The notes below the pieces were generated by a model. It saw only the letters and a program-made list of their open reading frames with translations. It made no database searches and was not told the origin of the DNA. The translations under genes and the position numbers were made by a program. Positions 35,346 to 44,869 of a DNA stretch of 64,000 bases are shown here, in pieces; positions within the stretch are counted from its first letter, which is position 1; every line of letters starts with the position of its first letter. The DNA is taken from positions 124,001 through 188,000 of the forward strand of contig NZ_QAAD01000007.1 in assembly GCF_003046625.1 (NCBI RefSeq), in the 5' to 3' direction. This stretch comes from Mangrovibacterium marinum (GTDB taxonomy: Bacteria; Bacteroidota; Bacteroidia; Bacteroidales; Prolixibacteraceae).

Positions 35346-35472
35346 GTGAAAGTCTTACTTCGCAGAGGTGCTAAGGCGCCATGTCAATAACTGGTTTTGA
35401 TTAGAAGTGGAACGACAACCCGACAACTTTTGAAAACAACGACAACAGCATCGTTGAAAAAATCCGAAACTT

Positions 35473-35501
35473 TCATCCCTGTTGGTGATTCCCGGGAATC
35501 A
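35473..35501. repeat. Dispersed REP-like module, second copy
   Basis: TCATCCCTGTTGGTGATTCC leads into the perfect 14-bp palindrome GATTCCCGGGAATC (35487-35500). It matches 19332-19360. The surrounding 35346-35615 has no gene. Confidence 0.7.
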
Positions 35502-35615
35502 TGAATGTTTTTCGTGTAAAGTCGATCCGCACAGAAGCCATTAAAACTAGGGCATCCGCGTGGTGCGTGTCGTTTCCTTTATTGCGTTTTCTTCCCCAAA
35601 ACTGATTAAGGGAAG

Positions 35616-36314
35616 CTACTTCTTTCTGAATTTAAACGGAAGGGTGTAGTAAATCGAATAGGTAAAATCCAGAGCCACGGTGCTCTCCGACTTGCCAAAC
35701 CCCGGCGTGAAATAGATTTCCGGTAATTCTTCTGCTGTTTGTGCCAGCAAAAACTTGGCACGTATGCTCCAGCCCATGTAAAAATTTTTCACTATTTCTC
35801 CTTTAATCCCGAGAATTAATTCCATCCAGTGCGAGTTGAATTTTTGTTCAGGGAACGAGCCCATGGTGCTGCCCCAGTAGTTTTGGATGGTGTACGAATC
35901 TGTTTGTTGTCGGGCAATGTCGAATGCATAGCGAAAGCCAAAGTAGAACATACTTTTAGTATCGGTATCTTCCGGACCAAGTACATTATAGTCGGCTCCC
36001 AGGCGCAGGTAGGTTCCCGAACTGTTATAATTAACCCGTGGTTGATCCAGTTTAAGCTTTTCCCAGCCAGCCTCTGCAACAAGATACAGGTTCGGGCTGG
36101 CTTCAAAATCGGCACTAAACTCGCTTCCGTATCGGTCTCCTTTGGTCCATAGTTGCTGGAATGGTCGCGAAATATCGAGTCCCAAGCGTAATCCCGGCAT
36201 GTGAATATAATTGTCAGTCCGCTTGGGTTTGACTTTTTTTTCTTTTTGTTGCGCCGTACTAGTCAGCGACAGTAAAAGCAGTGCTATCGTTAAGGTATAG
36301 TTGAATATTTTCAT
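35616..36314 (-). CDS. DUF6048 family outer-membrane-type protein
   Basis: The protein of 232 residues has a signal peptide (MKIFNYTLTIALLLLSLTS, cleaved near TAQQ) followed by alternating beta strands and ends YTLPFKFRKK. It matches the Bacteroidota DUF6048 family as I know it, usually found with DUF6452. A small beta barrel is likely, with no known role. The start is ATG 36314 or 36326; either way it overlaps the upstream DUF6452 gene by 56-68 bases. Confidence 0.75.
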   Translation of the reverse strand: MKIFNYTLTIALLLLSLTSTAQQKEKKVKPKRTDNYIHMPGLRLGLDISRPFQQLWTKGDRYGSEFSADFEASPNLYLVAEAGWEKLKLDQPRVNYNSSGTYLRLGADYNVLGPEDTDTKSMFYFGFRYAFDIARQQTDSYTIQNYWGSTMGSFPEQKFNSHWMELILGIKGEIVKNFYMGWSIRAKFLLAQTAEELPEIYFTPGFGKSESTVALDFTYSIYYTLPFKFRKK

Positions 36315-36723
36315 GCCAGTTTTCATTTACCAGGGTGTCCGTCAGAAAGATCTTGTCAATTTTGTTGGCTGTGCTCATCACCGTTTGAATCCAGAAGGTG
36401 TAATAAAAGCCCGATTCCATACTTTCGTAGGTAACCTGAGGTGTGTACTGAATCTGGAGTGTGTCGGCCACGGAATCAATTAATACGACGAAGGTTGATA
36501 CACCTGCATCCGACAGAGGCAACAGGAATGAATCGGTGTTTTCAGCATCGTACCAAATACTATCCTGCCCCAAGCCATAAGTTGTTAAAAGAGGTGTGTC
36601 ACTATTGTCTTCGTTGGTGTAATACAGCCCAAGCTGTACGCGCGACTCGGGAGGTGTGTCGTAAACTTCTTTACAGGCAACGGTCGCAACAATTAAGATG
36701 ATAGAAAAGAAAAACTGCTTCAT
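36259..36723 (-). CDS. DUF6452 family lipoprotein
   Basis: The 154-residue protein has a lipoprotein signal with lipobox ATVAC near residue 17. The rest is a soluble beta-rich domain with QLGLYYTN near residue 30, YGLGQDSIWY and GFYYTFWIQ. It resembles DUF6452, which typically precedes DUF6048 in Bacteroidota, and the pair is likely translated together. The function is unknown. Confidence 0.75.
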   Translation of the reverse strand: MKQFFFSIILIVATVACKEVYDTPPESRVQLGLYYTNEDNSDTPLLTTYGLGQDSIWYDAENTDSFLLPLSDAGVSTFVVLIDSVADTLQIQYTPQVTYESMESGFYYTFWIQTVMSTANKIDKIFLTDTLVNENWHENIQLYLNDSTAFTVAD

Positions 36724-36791
36724 GCTTTGTTTGTTCTGAGCGGACTAATTTAAGCATTATATCAAGGAAAGCGTATGCGGAGCTAAAAACT

Positions 36792-37670
36792 TTACGGCTT
36801 TGTTTGCTCGTTCAAGGGTTCGGGGTGAATGGTTGCCACCATCTTAAATTTATGGAGGATCATTTTTTCGATCTGGCTGCAGATGTTGTGCACATCCTCC
36901 AAAGGCATTTGTGCAGGCAGCTTAATGTGGCAGCTGAGCTCGCTGTGGTCGCCGTAGCGGTGCTGGTGAAAATGATGAATGTAAACTTCTCTTTTCAGGA
37001 GCAGGAAGACTTCTTGTTTGATCTGCTCCACTTCTTGCGGATCAACATCTTCGCCCAGTAGCGATTTTATTTCTTTTGATAGAATTTCATAGCTGGCAAA
37101 GCCAATCATGGCGGCTACTACGAAGGCCAGCAACCCGTCAATCCACCAAAAATACCGTCCCAAAATAATCCCGATTAAAATGATTAAAGACGATAAGGAG
37201 TCGGTGCGGTGGTGCCAGGCATCGGCTTTCAGGATTGAGGCATTTGTTTTTCGGTATGCCCAAAATGCGTATTGCGCCATGGCCTCTTTGGTTACTATCG
37301 AAACAAGGGTTACCACGATGGCGACGGTGCCAAAGTTTCCGGACTCGCGGGAAGCAAGTTTATCGTAGGCGCTAATGATAAAATCGAAGGCAACGATTGC
37401 CAGCAGCACGCCGATAATTACAGCGGCGATATGTTCCGCACGTCCGTGTCCAAAGGGGTGATCATCGTCGGCCGGTTTGCGTGATAGTTTCCCCCCGATT
37501 AAAACAATGACCGACGAAACAGAGTCGGTTAAGGTATGCCAGGCATCGGCAATCAGCGCAATCGATCCGGAAACGATCCCCGCCCAGTATTTCAGAAAGA
37601 ACAACAGGATGTTGGCGGTGATAGAGATCCAGCCTTCCCAAATGATGTACTTGTGTTTGGATGAATTCAT
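36792..37670 (-). CDS. Cation diffusion facilitator (CDF) metal exporter
   Basis: The 292-residue inner membrane antiporter exports divalent metal ions. It has six helices with the two metal-site motifs DAWHTLTDS (helix 2, near residue 43) and DAWHHRTDS (helix 5, near 151), and GHGRAEH between helices. The cytoplasmic C-terminal domain (about 205-292) is His-rich around IHHFHQHRYGDH. HxxxD in helix 2 and helix 5 is common in Zn/Cd-type and Mn-type members; the metal cannot be fixed. A promoter ends only 4 bases before its ATG and a perfect inverted repeat lies upstream. Confidence 0.93.
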   Translation of the reverse strand: MNSSKHKYIIWEGWISITANILLFFLKYWAGIVSGSIALIADAWHTLTDSVSSVIVLIGGKLSRKPADDDHPFGHGRAEHIAAVIIGVLLAIVAFDFIISAYDKLASRESGNFGTVAIVVTLVSIVTKEAMAQYAFWAYRKTNASILKADAWHHRTDSLSSLIILIGIILGRYFWWIDGLLAFVVAAMIGFASYEILSKEIKSLLGEDVDPQEVEQIKQEVFLLLKREVYIHHFHQHRYGDHSELSCHIKLPAQMPLEDVHNICSQIEKMILHKFKMVATIHPEPLNEQTKP

Positions 37671-37674
37671 TGGA

Positions 37675-37706
37675 CAAAAATAGGGAATTCACGACTAAAA
37701 ATGCAA
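37675..37706 (-). promoter_or_regulatory. Promoter of the CDF gene, possibly leaderless
   Basis: On the minus strand TTG (37704-37706) and TATTTTTG (37675-37682) are 21 bases apart, a good fit to the Bacteroidota consensus. The -7 element ends 4 bases before the ATG at 37670, so the mRNA would begin at or near the start codon. Confidence 0.6.
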
Positions 37707-37714
37707 TGCTGTTG

Positions 37715-37743
37715 TTTGCCGGTAATGTCTTTTTACCGGCAAA
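37715..37743. promoter_or_regulatory. Perfect 11-bp inverted repeat upstream of the CDF promoter
   Basis: TTTGCCGGTAA and TTACCGGCAAA are separated by 7 bases. The element sits 8 bases upstream of the -33 TTG, in the position expected for an activator or metal-sensing regulator. A stem in RNA is possible but neither strand shows a T-run. Confidence 0.6.
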
Positions 37744-37881
37744 CTTATACACTGAAATATTGAGGTGTAATGCTCCCTGGCTATTTGAAGCCTGATAAAA
37801 GAAGAAATGAACTTATCGGGTTGTTTTAAAGGCGAATCGGTGTAAATTGACTGTGGCCTAAGCTGTTTGGGGAATAGCTGA

Positions 37882-38841
37882 TTAGCCGTGCTGATACCAG
37901 GCTACAAAATTTTCAATGCCTTTGTCAAAAGCGAATTGCGGGTTGTAGCCGAACATGGCTTTTGCTTTGTCGATGTTGGCAAAGGTAATATCCACATCTC
38001 CGGGTTGCATCGGCAATTGCTTGATGTTGGCCTTTTGTCCGGTTGCTCTTTCAATCGATGCAATCATATCGCGAAGCGTCACTGGTTGGTTGTTCCCCAG
38101 GTTCACAATTTCATAAACCTCATCCTTGTTGAAAAGGTAGTCGACAATCCGGTAAATCCCGTCAACTGTATCGGCCACATAGGTGTAGTCGCGCGAGGTG
38201 CTGCCATCACCGAACATCGGAATCTCCTTGCCGTTTGTGATCAGCCGGGTAAACTTATGGATGGCCAGATCGGGGCGTTGGCGAGGCCCGAAGACGGTGA
38301 AAAACCGCATATTGACGATGTCGAGCTTGTGCAGCGAGTGATAGGTGTAATTCAGTAACTCGCAGGCTTTTTTCGTAAAAGCGTAGGGCGAGATCGGATT
38401 ACTCACATCCTGATTTTCGTGGAAAGGTGTTTCTTTGGTATTGCCGTAAACCGATGATGAAGACGCGAAAGCCAGTTTTCGAATATGGCGTTCCTTCATC
38501 AGATCCAGTATGTTTTGGGTGGCAACAATGTTGGCGCGAATATAGCCTTGCGGATCTTCAATGGAGGGGCGTACGCCAGCCTTGCCGGCCAAGTGTACGA
38601 TGGCATCAATCTTACTGTTTTCCAGTCCATTCATCAAGCTGCTTTGTTCAGCCAAGTCAAGCTCAAAAAAACGGAAGCTTTCGTTGCTGATGAAGCCTTG
38701 CATATTTTTTTCCTTTACCGAACGATCGTAAAAGGGGTCGAAATTATCAATTCCAACTACCTGATGGCCCTTGTTTAAAAACTTCTCCGTTAGATGAGAA
38801 CCAATAAAACCGGCACAGCCTGTAACGAGAATTGTTGCCAT
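37882..38841 (-). CDS. NAD-dependent UDP-sugar epimerase (UDP-glucuronate 4-epimerase-like)
   Basis: The 319-residue extended short-chain dehydrogenase has the cofactor motif TGCAGFIGSHL near residue 7, HLAGKAGVRPSIEDP near 84 (typical of UDP-glucuronate 4-epimerases), SSSVYGN near 126, and the catalytic PYAFTKK near 150. FGPRQRPDLAI and GDGSTSRDYTYV follow the family. It probably makes UDP-galacturonate for envelope polysaccharide. It starts 4 bases after the stop of the LAB_N membrane gene, so the two are coupled. Confidence 0.88.
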   Translation of the reverse strand: MATILVTGCAGFIGSHLTEKFLNKGHQVVGIDNFDPFYDRSVKEKNMQGFISNESFRFFELDLAEQSSLMNGLENSKIDAIVHLAGKAGVRPSIEDPQGYIRANIVATQNILDLMKERHIRKLAFASSSSVYGNTKETPFHENQDVSNPISPYAFTKKACELLNYTYHSLHKLDIVNMRFFTVFGPRQRPDLAIHKFTRLITNGKEIPMFGDGSTSRDYTYVADTVDGIYRIVDYLFNKDEVYEIVNLGNNQPVTLRDMIASIERATGQKANIKQLPMQPGDVDITFANIDKAKAMFGYNPQFAFDKGIENFVAWYQHG

Positions 38842-38845
38842 AATA

Positions 38846-39535
38846 CTATTTGATTTTGTTTGAAACTCGGGCGATAAGCTCGTTTAAAAAGGGAATGTTT
38901 AAACGGCTGAAGAGACTCTTTTTATTTTGAAGAATCAGAATATTTCGCAGATAAATAAACAAGCCCAGGCCGTGCGAGGCAATCAGCACCAGGTCGAAAC
39001 GGAAAAGACCATAAACGAAGTTCATGGCCGCACCGGCAATGCTAATGATCCAGAAGCCAACAGGTAGGACCGATTCTTTTTTGTTTTCGGAATAAAGCCA
39101 TTGATAGAAGAAACGCGAAATGAAAGTGAGCTGTGCCAGAATTCCCCAACTCATCAGTAGTAGCGGGTTGTCTTCATTTTTGAAAAAAGTGGCCAGCGAA
39201 TAGTTTGTTCCGAAAAACAAATAGCCTAAAATGATAACCGGAGTAACCAAAAGCAGGAGGCGACTGATCATCGACATCGTTTTCCAGGCGTCCTTCAACT
39301 GGATATTACGAATGTAGATGAAATAGACCAGAATTTGTCCGATGAGGATGGCTGCATCTTTGCGGAGAATTCCATACACAAGCATCAGTATTGATGCCAC
39401 CAGGCTGACTTTCCAGAATAAAACGGGGGAAAGAACTTTCCCTTCGTGTTCCGACTTAAACCATTGAATAATAATGCGGGCGAAAAATAAGGCTTGCGCA
39501 ATAAAGCCGACTACTAATATCAGGATATGATCCAT
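38846..39535 (-). CDS. LAB_N membrane protein with internal duplication
   Basis: The 229-residue protein consists of two copies of the lipid-A-disaccharide synthase N-terminal (LAB_N) domain. Copy 1 (about residues 10-80) has QALFFARIIIQWF, LFWKVSLVAS and LVYFIYIRNI; copy 2 (about 130-205) has QLTFISRFFYQWL, GFWIISIAGAA and LGLFIYLRNI. Each contributes three membrane helices. In proteobacteria LAB_N accompanies lipid A synthesis, but here it is free-standing and coupled to a UDP-sugar epimerase. A transporter or scaffold for a lipid or sugar intermediate is possible. Confidence 0.85.
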   Translation of the reverse strand: MDHILILVVGFIAQALFFARIIIQWFKSEHEGKVLSPVLFWKVSLVASILMLVYGILRKDAAILIGQILVYFIYIRNIQLKDAWKTMSMISRLLLLVTPVIILGYLFFGTNYSLATFFKNEDNPLLLMSWGILAQLTFISRFFYQWLYSENKKESVLPVGFWIISIAGAAMNFVYGLFRFDLVLIASHGLGLFIYLRNILILQNKKSLFSRLNIPFLNELIARVSNKIK

Positions 39536-39684
39536 TTCGATTTTTCTGTTTGCGCTGCAAAGATAGCCGAATATTGTTGTCGATTGACTAATTTGCTGAT
39601 TTTAACGTATAAGCTTTATTTATTGGTGATTACTTAAAGTTTCCGAAGGCTTGTAACATCGTGTGTTTCTTCCCAAAATTTGAA

Positions 39685-39692
39685 TATCTTTG
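39685..39692 (+). promoter_or_regulatory. -7 element (TATCTTTG) for lepA
   Basis: TATCTTTG fits TAnnTTTG and places the transcript start near 39698, which excludes the upstream in-frame start at 39690 and supports the ATG at 39744. Confidence 0.6.
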
Positions 39693-39743
39693 CGCAAATT
39701 ACATTGGGAGAAATTGGCTAATAGAATTTTACAAATTAACCAG

Positions 39744-41531
39744 ATGAAGAACATTCGCAACTTTTGCATTATTGCTCATATTGATCACGGAAAAAGTACG
39801 TTGGCCGACCGTTTACTGGAAGTAACCAAAACGGTTAGCGAGCGCGATATGCAGGCTCAGGTATTGGATAGTATGGATCTTGAGAAGGAGAGAGGGATTA
39901 CCATTAAGAGTCATGCCATTCAGATGGACTATGAACAAGATGGCGAGAAATATACCTTGAACCTGATTGATACTCCGGGACACGTCGACTTTTCGTACGA
40001 GGTGTCGCGTTCGATTGCGGCCTGCGAAGGTGCACTGTTGATTATCGACTCAACACAAGGCATACAGGCACAGACGATCTCGAATTTGTACCTGGCTATT
40101 GAACACGACCTGGAGATTATCCCGGTGTTGAATAAGATGGATTTGCCCAATGCCATGCCCGAAGTTGTGGAAGACCAGATTATTGATTTGATCGGTTGCA
40201 AACGCGAAGATATTATCCGCGCCAGTGGTAAAACAGGCGAGGGAGTCGACGAAATTCTACGCCGTATTGTTGAAGACATTCCTGCTCCGGTTGGAGATCC
40301 CGAAGCACCGCTTCAGGCGTTGATCTTCGACTCGGTTTTTAATCCCTTCCGGGGAGTTATCGCCTACTTTAAGGTGGTTAACGGAACCATCAACAAGGGA
40401 GACCTGGTGAAGTTTGTGAATACCAAAAAGGAGTACGATGTTGACGAAGTTGGCGTGTTGCGATTGGGAATGGAGCCTCGCAAAATGCTTGGTACCGGCG
40501 ATGTTGGGTACATCATCTCTGGCATTAAAATGGCCAAGGAAGTAAAAGTAGGTGATACGATTACCCATAAAGCGCGTCCGTGCGATAAAGCTATTGAAGG
40601 TTTCGAAGAGGTTAAACCGATGGTTTTTGCAGGTGTTTATCCCATCGATTCGGATGACTATGAGGATTTGCGTGCAGCCATGGAAAAACTTCAGCTGAAC
40701 GATGCCTCGCTGACTTACGAGCCCGAGTCGTCGGCCGCATTGGGCTTTGGATTCCGGTGTGGATTCCTTGGTATGTTGCACATGGAAATCATTCAGGAAC
40801 GTTTGGATCGCGAGTTCGATATGAATGTGATCACCACGGTTCCCAACGTGTCGTATCTGGTACATACAACCGATGGCGAAACCATGCAGGTGTATAACCC
40901 CAGTGGCTTGCCCTCTTCCAATAAAATTAACGAAATTGAAGAACCTTATATTCGTGCACAAATTATTACCAAGTCCGATTTTATTGGCCCGGTAATGACG
41001 CTTTGTCTGGATAAACGAGGTCAGCTGATTAAGCAGGATTACCTGACAGCCGAGCGCACCGAGATGACTTTTGATATGCCCCTGGGCGAAATTGTTTTCG
41101 ACTTCTACGACAAGCTCAAGTCAATCTCGAAGGGCTATGCCTCGTTCGATTATCACATGATTGGTTTTAAACCGGCTAAATTGGTGCGTTTGGATATCCT
41201 TTTGAACGGCGAAATGGTGGATGCACTTTCCTCGTTGATTCACTTCGATAATGCCTACACTTTGGGTCGGCGGATGTGCGAGAAATTGCGGGAACTCATT
41301 CCCCGTCAGCAGTTTGATATTGCCATTCAGGCGGCTATCGGTGCAAAAATTATCGCCCGCGAAACGATTAAAGCGGTTCGCAAGGATGTGACTGCCAAGT
41401 GTTACGGCGGCGATATTACCCGAAAGCGAAAACTGCTGGAAAAACAGAAAAAAGGGAAGAAGCGGATGAAGCAAGTTGGTAATGTTGAAGTGCCGCAGAA
41501 AGCCTTCCTTGCTGTGTTGAAATTAGATTAA
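39744..41531 (+). CDS. lepA: Elongation factor 4 (LepA)
   Basis: The 595-residue ribosome-associated GTPase begins [20 protein letters not shown] with the G1 motif, then [25 protein letters not shown] and NKMDLP. EF-G-like domains II, III and V follow, and the LepA-specific C-terminus contains [23 protein letters not shown]. Length is typical (about 600). A terminator follows, and the gene converges on the large STAND ATPase gene. Confidence 0.98.
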   Translation: MKNIRNFCIIAHIDHGKSTLADRLLEVTKTVSERDMQAQVLDSMDLEKERGITIKSHAIQMDYEQDGEKYTLNLIDTPGHVDFSYEVSRSIAACEGALLIIDSTQGIQAQTISNLYLAIEHDLEIIPVLNKMDLPNAMPEVVEDQIIDLIGCKREDIIRASGKTGEGVDEILRRIVEDIPAPVGDPEAPLQALIFDSVFNPFRGVIAYFKVVNGTINKGDLVKFVNTKKEYDVDEVGVLRLGMEPRKMLGTGDVGYIISGIKMAKEVKVGDTITHKARPCDKAIEGFEEVKPMVFAGVYPIDSDDYEDLRAAMEKLQLNDASLTYEPESSAALGFGFRCGFLGMLHMEIIQERLDREFDMNVITTVPNVSYLVHTTDGETMQVYNPSGLPSSNKINEIEEPYIRAQIITKSDFIGPVMTLCLDKRGQLIKQDYLTAERTEMTFDMPLGEIVFDFYDKLKSISKGYASFDYHMIGFKPAKLVRLDILLNGEMVDALSSLIHFDNAYTLGRRMCEKLRELIPRQQFDIAIQAAIGAKIIARETIKAVRKDVTAKCYGGDITRKRKLLEKQKKGKKRMKQVGNVEVPQKAFLAVLKLD

Positions 41532-41542
41532 TTGATCATATC

Positions 41543-41582
41543 AAACCTCATCGCGTGTTCAGTGCGCTTTGAGGTTTTTTCT
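41543..41582 (+). terminator. Intrinsic terminator of lepA
   Basis: AAACCTCA pairs with TGAGGTTT around a smaller inner GC stem and is followed by T. It overlaps the 3' end of the convergent gene (stop at 41559). Confidence 0.8.
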
Positions 41583-44054
41583 TTTCCGACCGGAGTTTTC
41601 GCCGGAGCTGTTAGTCTTTAGTTTTCGTTCGTATTCCGATGCCTGGTCATAGAAATACTTAAAGCGGAGCATTTGCGCTATTGCTTTGATCTCGGTTAAA
41701 ACAGCTAACGCTTCCTCAATTTTGCGGGCATATTCCAAAAACTCGACCTGAACCAGGAGATACCGTATTTTTGCATAGTATTTATAGTTGGGGGCAATCG
41801 ATTTTAGCTCGGTTTGCCGGAATGTTTCAGTTGCACGTTCCTCATCCCCTGTATGCAGCATAGCCCGGGCATTGAAACTAATTATGAGCTGGTAAAGCCA
41901 GTTCGACTTTTGTTTGGTCAAGATGTACCGCTCGGTGGTGAGTTGCACCAGTTCCCGAATTTTATCGAAGTTGTTTTTGTAGTTCAGGGCGTTGATCAGC
42001 AGGTATTCGAATATGGGGAAATTGTAGCGTTGCTGCGACTCCTGCAGGTAAAATTGTTCTGCCTGGTGTAGGATGCTTGTCCAATGTTCCTTGCTGATTG
42101 TTGGCTCGAACAACAGGCGTACCGAGTGGTAAAACCCGCTGGTTAACGGATTCAGTAACTGCGGCTTTTCTATGGCTTTAAACCAATCGTACTCTTCTCG
42201 CTGCTTTTCGCGATCCGAGGTTAAAAAGTATTGGGTAAATTTTAGGTGGTGCCCGTAAATTTGGGCTTCCGGTCCGGGTTTGTTTTCAAGGTAATAGTTG
42301 ATGTTGTCGCCGGCGTGCAAAACTAACGAATCCATATCGAAAAAGCTTTCGAAATACAATATTTGCCCTGCACGCGATTGAGCGAAATGCGGAATCAGGT
42401 AGTCCCGTAATTCGGGATGTTTCCGCAATTCAATATTGATGAGATTGAATATTTCCGAATCCACATCGGTTTGTTTGATGCGGATGTACGCTGGATTCGT
42501 GTCCTCAAAGATCGAAAAGATGTCCTTCAGAAAATCTGCTTTTCGTTCTTTAAAGGCAATTTTTATGATGAATTTGATCAGGTTGAAGCGTAGCAATTTG
42601 TTCTCGCTGTAGTAGTCGTTGATTTTGCGAATCAGATTGAGGTTGAATTGGTTTTCGCGCAACCATTTGTTGGCCAGCATAAACTCCATTAAGATATCGT
42701 TCGAAAAGCGAACCTCGGTAGTAACCGACAGATAGCTGCAGGGAACATTCTGCTCGTAGATTATATTTCGTGAAATTAACTCGCGGTAGGCGCTTTTGTA
42801 TTCATCCGATTGCGGAAGTTCATCTTTCTGTACCGGCGTAATTCGTTTCCCGTATTGTGAATGTTGGAGCAACGAATCAATAATTTTAAACTTCTCAGCA
42901 GCATAAGGTTCCGATAAAATCGTTTCCGACAGGAATGTATGCAATAAGTCAATTTCGCAGCCCGGCATAGCCTCTTCTTGCTGCATGAACAGGTTCAGAA
43001 AATACGGACGGGCTATAATCTTGAGCAGCTGCGGCGAATGAAAGCTCAGCTGACGATAGAACTGTTTGGGGTATTTTTGTTCGAGCGTCCGCTTTATTTC
43101 GGTCTTAGTTAGCAGCGGAACATTGATGGTCAGCTCGGGTAGTTCGTCGAAGCTTACATCAAACCATTGTTGTGTGACTGCGGGCTTTTTCCGGGCCAGG
43201 CAGCTCAGTATTTTCCAATTATCAGGTTGGCAAGTAATAATTAGTTTGAACCAGGGAACCTCTTCATACGAACTTACAATATCCAACAGGTTTTCTATAA
43301 AACCGCTTAGCTTATCGGTGTGGTAGAAGATCTCATTCAGCGCATCAATAATTAGAACAAAATGACCTTTCACTTCATCCGGATGCTCCCTGAAATACTT
43401 ACTGAAGCTATTTTCTGGCTTGAACAAGAGTAAGTTGTGAAGCCAGTTAAATTGATCGAATTTGTTGACGATGCTGATTAAACTACCACCGTCGAGCAGC
43501 ATGGCGATATCGTTCGGGTAGCGGGCATCAGGTCCCAGGAAAAAGTATTCGGCGCATTGGTAGATCAACGTGGATTTCCCATATCCGCCGGGGGCGATGA
43601 AGGCTGTTGCCACTTGCGACGACTGCATGAAGCCTTCCAGTTTTTCGATGGCAAATGCCCGCGGACGATGCTGCAACTGTTCCGATTTGATGCGCGAGCC
43701 AATCGTCAGCATGGAGTTGTTGCTCAGGTAGCAGGCTCGTTTTTTTAGCTGTTCCCACGAGTTCAGGCTCGAGTATTTATGTTTGTTTTTTTCGAAACTA
43801 ACAGCATAGTCCGTCCAGTTTGAAAAACCCAGATAGATAGCCAGGGTGTTGAGGGTGTATTTCGAAGGATTGAATGGTGATTGAATGATGCCAAAAAAGC
43901 GCTTAAGAGTCGAAACACTAATCTGTCGGCCTGTGGATTCAAGGATCGACTCCGCGAGCGTCTGACAGTCTCTGGCAGCACTGATTTGCTGTCCGTATTT
44001 TTTCCGGATCTCGTCTTTGACCAGCTCTTTTATTAAGTTCTCCTGCTTTTTCAT
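41559..44054 (-). CDS. HTH-NACHT/STAND-type ATPase with helical-repeat C-terminus
   Basis: The 831-residue protein has three visible parts. Residues about 1-90 resemble an HTH-like domain common in Bacteroidota, with TLAESILESTG, ISVSTLKRFFG and YTLNTLAIYLGFSNW. Residues about 130-430 are a P-loop ATPase: Walker A APGGYGKST near 154, Walker B FVLIIDALNE near 233 and a sensor segment KLIITCQPDNW near 270, in NACHT style. The rest (about 430-800) is helical with TPR-like character and a basic tail. It stands alone and converges on lepA. Possible roles are a MalT-like ligand-sensing regulator or a bNACHT-type antiphage sensor; neither is shown. ATG 44054 is preferred over the TTG at 44066. Confidence 0.75.
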   Translation of the reverse strand: MKKQENLIKELVKDEIRKKYGQQISAARDCQTLAESILESTGRQISVSTLKRFFGIIQSPFNPSKYTLNTLAIYLGFSNWTDYAVSFEKNKHKYSSLNSWEQLKKRACYLSNNSMLTIGSRIKSEQLQHRPRAFAIEKLEGFMQSSQVATAFIAPGGYGKSTLIYQCAEYFFLGPDARYPNDIAMLLDGGSLISIVNKFDQFNWLHNLLLFKPENSFSKYFREHPDEVKGHFVLIIDALNEIFYHTDKLSGFIENLLDIVSSYEEVPWFKLIITCQPDNWKILSCLARKKPAVTQQWFDVSFDELPELTINVPLLTKTEIKRTLEQKYPKQFYRQLSFHSPQLLKIIARPYFLNLFMQQEEAMPGCEIDLLHTFLSETILSEPYAAEKFKIIDSLLQHSQYGKRITPVQKDELPQSDEYKSAYRELISRNIIYEQNVPCSYLSVTTEVRFSNDILMEFMLANKWLRENQFNLNLIRKINDYYSENKLLRFNLIKFIIKIAFKERKADFLKDIFSIFEDTNPAYIRIKQTDVDSEIFNLINIELRKHPELRDYLIPHFAQSRAGQILYFESFFDMDSLVLHAGDNINYYLENKPGPEAQIYGHHLKFTQYFLTSDREKQREEYDWFKAIEKPQLLNPLTSGFYHSVRLLFEPTISKEHWTSILHQAEQFYLQESQQRYNFPIFEYLLINALNYKNNFDKIRELVQLTTERYILTKQKSNWLYQLIISFNARAMLHTGDEERATETFRQTELKSIAPNYKYYAKIRYLLVQVEFLEYARKIEEALAVLTEIKAIAQMLRFKYFYDQASEYERKLKTNSSGENSGRKRKNLKAH

Positions 44055-44471
44055 GATCCCCTTCAATTGAATTGTATTCTGAAAAACCTGGTATTATATT
44101 ATAATTTACGAATTAAAGTTGATCAGTCCAACTCCGGGACCTCGTTTTTTTCGTTGGAAATGGGCTGCTGTGCTTTGATGTTCGTGTTCATAGTAGGATA
44201 TTGTTTATTTTACAGAATCTATGCGACTTTGTCTTGCTTATTGTTTCGGGCGTTTTTGATAAGCCAATATAGAACATAAGTATCGATTTTAAAATAAAAT
44301 AGACTAATTTTCATCTTTTTATTTAGATGTGTTAATGAGACATTAATGGCGGGGTGAGGCTGATTTTGTTCCCTGACTAAAATGAACAGGAAATGAATGG
44401 CGAATATAGATCGAGGATGGTTTGAATTCGTAACTTTAAATTGTTTTGTTACTAACTAAAAGCTAACTACT
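44055..44471. other. AT-rich intergenic region upstream of the STAND ATPase
   Basis: No gene with coding character is seen. The first 230 bases would hold the promoter of the minus-strand ATPase gene, but I cannot point to a clear TAnnTTTG. The base composition is more AT-rich than the flanking genes. Confidence 0.5.
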
Positions 44472-44672
44472 ATGTTTATTAAACCTGATTCTGTTTTGAA
44501 AGACCGTAGTTCGACACGGAGCAGCGAACGGGCGGAAAAATCTCATCGCGGCGACGCCATTGCTCCGGTAAATGTTCCTGAACGAGGGGGTCGTCACCCG
44601 GAATTTGTAGTCGACTGGCAGATGAAAGCCACTGTTAAGCGCGCGAACATCAATCCGGAGTATTTCCATTAA
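44472..44672 (+). CDS. Possible small hypothetical protein
   Basis: A 66-residue reading begins at ATG 44472 after an A/T-rich leader and is hydrophilic and charged, with no family I recognise. There is no clear ribosome binding site, and the opposite strand is also open. It may be a real small gene or chance. Confidence 0.3.
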   Translation: MFIKPDSVLKDRSSTRSSERAEKSHRGDAIAPVNVPERGGRHPEFVVDWQMKATVKRANINPEYFH

Positions 44673-44869
44673 TCCATTTTTTGTCCCCGATCTTAAAAGC
44701 CTGGTTCTGCTTGAGCAGGGAGGCCTTATGCGGCATTCTATGCCCATTTACCTATTAGCTCATGGAAGTGTTCCGGAATAAGTCGTTTCCGAATGTCCTT
44801 GCCGGAGGCTGTAAACACGAAAGTGAGCATGAGTATTGTGATGATTAACCAACCGAAAAAAGACGTTTA

